Of a stretch of 42,744 nt of DNA, positions 42,675-42,744 are shown in pieces. The stretch lies in the IMG/VR virus record IMGVR_UViG_3300031621_000009, positions 1 through 42,744 of that record; one strand, 5' to 3'. Position 1 is the stretch's first letter; the number at the start of each line of letters is the position of its first letter. This stretch comes from a virus. A program made the translations under genes and the position numbers. The notes beneath the pieces are model-generated. The model had not been told where the DNA came from and made no database searches. It saw nothing but the letters and a program-made list of their open reading frames with translations.

Positions 42675-42744
42675 ATGAAAATAAAATACTATCCTTATAT
42701 TATACTACCAATCGGAACCTTTATTCCTAGAAGGTTTGCCGCAG
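42675..42744 (+). CDS. Possible start of a truncated gene
   Basis: An ATG at 42675 opens a frame that stays open to the window edge (MKIKYYPYIILPIGTFIPRR and on, 23 codons). It has a poor AAGGG ribosome-binding site very close to the start. It is too short to identify and may be chance. Confidence 0.3.
   Translation, partial: MKIKYYPYIILPIGTFIPRRFAA

Overview
This window is a stretch of a T4-like (Tevenvirinae-type, 'marine T4-like') myovirus genome. The evidence is the uninterrupted series of T4 head/neck/tail homologues in T4 order (13-14-15-16-17-18-19-20-67-small ORF-21-22-23), followed by uvsY and uvsW, together with many exact copies of the T4-type late promoter octamer TATAAATA. All supported genes lie on the + strand and are tightly packed; no gap between genes reaches 300 bases (largest about 175). 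The sequence is AT-leaning and has no tRNA, insertion sequence or CRISPR array that I could see. The host cannot be read from the sequence. The style of the fibre genes and the DUF4815-like protein suggest a marine bacterial host, and the sigma70-like promoters suggest a bacterium with an ordinary housekeeping sigma factor.

Layout. (1) 1-7261, adhesion/baseplate-proximal module: the 3' part of a large DUF4815-like structural protein, a small coiled-coil protein, a gpJ/fibre-like protein, a glycosyltransferase-like protein, two short glycine/serine-rich proteins that begin alike, and a tail-fibre assembly chaperone-like protein. (2) 7339-13796, the most unusual region: a 1466-residue protein made largely of some 270 tetrapeptide repeats (small-G/R-polar-aromatic/R), then a coiled-coil protein, a GT-A-type glycosyltransferase and a 2OG-Fe(II)-oxygenase-like protein, the last three in an overlapping or near-overlapping run. 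I infer a giant repeat fibre with its own folding and modification cassette. (3) 13824-26801, fibre module: an Ig-like small protein, an Mtd-N-like fibre protein, a small protein, and two giant fibre genes (1970 and 1686 codons) made of coiled-coil repeats, the second carrying two large probable beta-propeller inserts. (4) 26816-38846, the conserved T4 morphogenesis block. (5) 38923-42744: a tail-tube-like protein, a second 2OG-oxygenase-like paralogue, then UvsY, a 50-residue ORF, UvsW and an acidic protein with a possible Sm-like N-terminus.

How it works together. gp16/gp17 package DNA through portal gp20 into a shell of gp23 built on a core of gp22/gp67 and matured by protease gp21. gp13/14/15 join the head to the gp18/gp19 tail. 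The proteins of regions 1-3 are likely to form or assemble the host-binding apparatus. UvsY/UvsW serve recombination-dependent replication and have a sigma70-like promoter of their own, unlike the structural genes, which mostly have late promoters. Rho-independent hairpins (two with UUCG tetraloops) separate the blocks. A perfect-consensus sigma70 promoter on the minus strand at 42640-42668 points back across the uvsW end and is not explained by any gene.
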